DNA from: an uncultured Clostridia bacterium
GTDB taxonomy: Bacteria; Bacillota; Clostridia; Oscillospirales; Ruminococcaceae
Assembly: GCA_937891895.1 (NCBI GenBank)
Contig: CALATN010000157.1
Coordinates: 1-6,890, forward strand
Length of the DNA: 6,890 bases
Direction of reading: 5' to 3'
Made by a program: the position numbers and the translations under genes. Of the stretch, positions 6,322-6,890 are shown in pieces (the first letter of the stretch is position 1; each line of letters starts with the position of its first letter). The notes beneath the pieces are model-generated. The model did not search any database and was not told where the DNA came from. It saw nothing but the letters and a program-made list of their open reading frames with translations.

Positions 6322-6335
6322 GGCGCGTTTGTCAA
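6307..6335 (-). promoter_or_regulatory. Promoter of the GntR-ABC operon
   Basis: On the minus strand a perfect TTGACA (6335-6330) is followed after 17 bases by TATACT (6312-6307), one mismatch from TATAAT. Transcription would start about base 6300, inside the operator repeat, giving a leader of roughly 25 bases with GAGGTG before the ATG at 6275. A strong core promoter under a repressor fits a normally silent, inducible operon. Confidence 0.82.
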
Positions 6336-6341
6336 TAGGAC

Positions 6342-6373
6342 AAATAAAAACCGCCACTTTTCAGGTGACGGTT
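6342..6373 (-). terminator. Rho-independent terminator of the EFR1-type gene
   Basis: On the minus strand AACCGTCAC (6373-6365) pairs with GTGGCGGTT (6357-6349) around a 7-base loop CTGAAAA, with one G-U wobble. A TTTATTT tract (6348-6342) follows directly. It begins 7 bases after the stop of the ferredoxin-like gene and lies just upstream of the operon promoter, insulating the two units. Confidence 0.8.
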
Positions 6374-6379
6374 AGTTTT

Positions 6380-6890
6380 TTATTCATGTATGTATTGCCC
6401 ATGGAGAGCGGTTTTATCTCCGCGATGAATTGCAAATTCAGGGCAGCGGTGAAGGCAGCCGAGACACATTGCGCATTTTTCTTTGACCCAAACGGGTTTG
6501 CTGTTTTGAATTTCAATTGCAGAAACGGGGCATTGCTTTGCGCAAAGACCGCAGCCGATGCAGTTTTCGTTGACGGAAAGAGTGCTTGTTTTTCTCATTT
6601 CCTCATATCCGCCGTAAAATTTATCGCCGAAAGGAATGCGGCGTGAATCAAAATTTCCTTTTGCTTTTTTGAGGATTTGCTTTATTATGCTGATGATTTT
6701 TATATCCGCTTTACGATTCGTTTCCGCAACCTTTTCTTTATCGGATAAATCGTAAACCGGAGTCCATGTGTCGGGCATTCTGACAGAAAAAGACGCGTCG
6801 GTTTTAATGCTTTTTTCTTTCAGCCTATTCTTTATCATTTTGCTTGCCCCGCCCGAAAAACCGCCGTAGGTAACAAGCGTGAAAACGTAA
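6380..6890 (-). CDS. EFR1-type flavodoxin/ferredoxin fusion protein, C-terminal part, cut by window edge
   Basis: The frame continues through the right edge, so the start is missing; about 169 C-terminal residues are visible. They open with YVFTLVTYGGFSGGASK, the late part of a flavodoxin-like FMN-binding fold, so the ATG at 6838 is internal and should not be used as the start. Near the C-terminus are two classical 4Fe-4S motifs: CIGCGLCAKQCP (visible residues 110-121) and CAMCLGCLHRCP (139-150), each C-x2-C-x2-C-x3-C-P. This flavodoxin plus bacterial-ferredoxin layout matches the EFR1-family proteins common in anaerobic Firmicutes. The likely role is cytoplasmic electron transfer between flavin and iron-sulfur centres; partners and substrate are unknown. 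It is followed by its own terminator and does not share the downstream operon's promoter. Confidence 0.88.
   Translation of the reverse strand, partial: YVFTLVTYGGFSGGASKMIKNRLKEKSIKTDASFSVRMPDTWTPVYDLSDKEKVAETNRKADIKIISIIKQILKKAKGNFDSRRIPFGDKFYGGYEEMRKTSTLSVNENCIGCGLCAKQCPVSAIEIQNSKPVWVKEKCAMCLGCLHRCPEFAIHRGDKTALHGQYIHE

Noticed and set aside
6320..6646. 108-codon plus-strand frame opposite the ferredoxin-like gene
   Set aside because: It is antisense to a gene with two intact 4Fe-4S motifs and begins in the promoter/terminator region; no independent evidence.

Overview
The window looks like a chromosomal segment from a low-to-mid GC Firmicute, most likely a gut or rumen Ruminococcaceae-type Clostridium. 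This rests on the gene families (a YtrA-type GntR/ABC operon, an EFR1-type flavodoxin-ferredoxin protein, a clostridial glycogen phosphorylase), the sigma-A-like promoters and the strong AGGAGG-like ribosome binding sites. The genus is inference; there is no rRNA or marker gene to fix it.

Layout, left to right. Bases 1-167 are the 3' end of a membrane-dipeptidase (peptidase M19) gene. A well-formed promoter follows and drives a short 189-codon ORF (217-786). That ORF joins the first ~35 residues of threonine synthase in frame to the C-terminal ~150 residues of a large family-2 glycoside hydrolase. It is either a deletion/recombination scar or an assembly chimera, and is the oddest coding feature here. 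Next, with its own promoter, is a complete and probably highly expressed glycogen/maltodextrin phosphorylase gene (glgP, 964-3360).

Between glgP and the convergent operon on the minus strand lies a remarkable 216-bp intergenic element (3362-3577). A nearly perfect 19-20 bp outer inverted repeat encloses three strong hairpins, so either transcript could fold as a four-way cloverleaf. The right outer arm runs into the last codons and stop of the convergent gene. It probably serves as a two-way terminator and may be a dispersed palindromic repeat.

The minus-strand operon (transcribed 6275 to 3571) reads GntR/YtrA-type repressor, ABC ATPase, ABC-2 permease, ABC-2 permease. Every junction overlaps (8, 1 and 1 nt), which suggests translational coupling. 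Its promoter (TTGACA-17-TATACT) overlaps a perfect 13-bp inverted repeat, the probable autoregulatory operator. This is the arrangement of YtrA/YtrB-type export or stress-response systems; the substrate cannot be read from the sequence.

Upstream of that promoter, on the same strand, a rho-independent terminator ends a 5'-truncated EFR1-type protein gene (flavodoxin-like domain plus two 4Fe-4S clusters) that runs off the right edge. No CRISPR array, tRNA, rRNA, insertion sequence or phage gene was seen. Apart from the unusual intergenic element and the chimeric ORF, no clearly new multi-gene system is visible.
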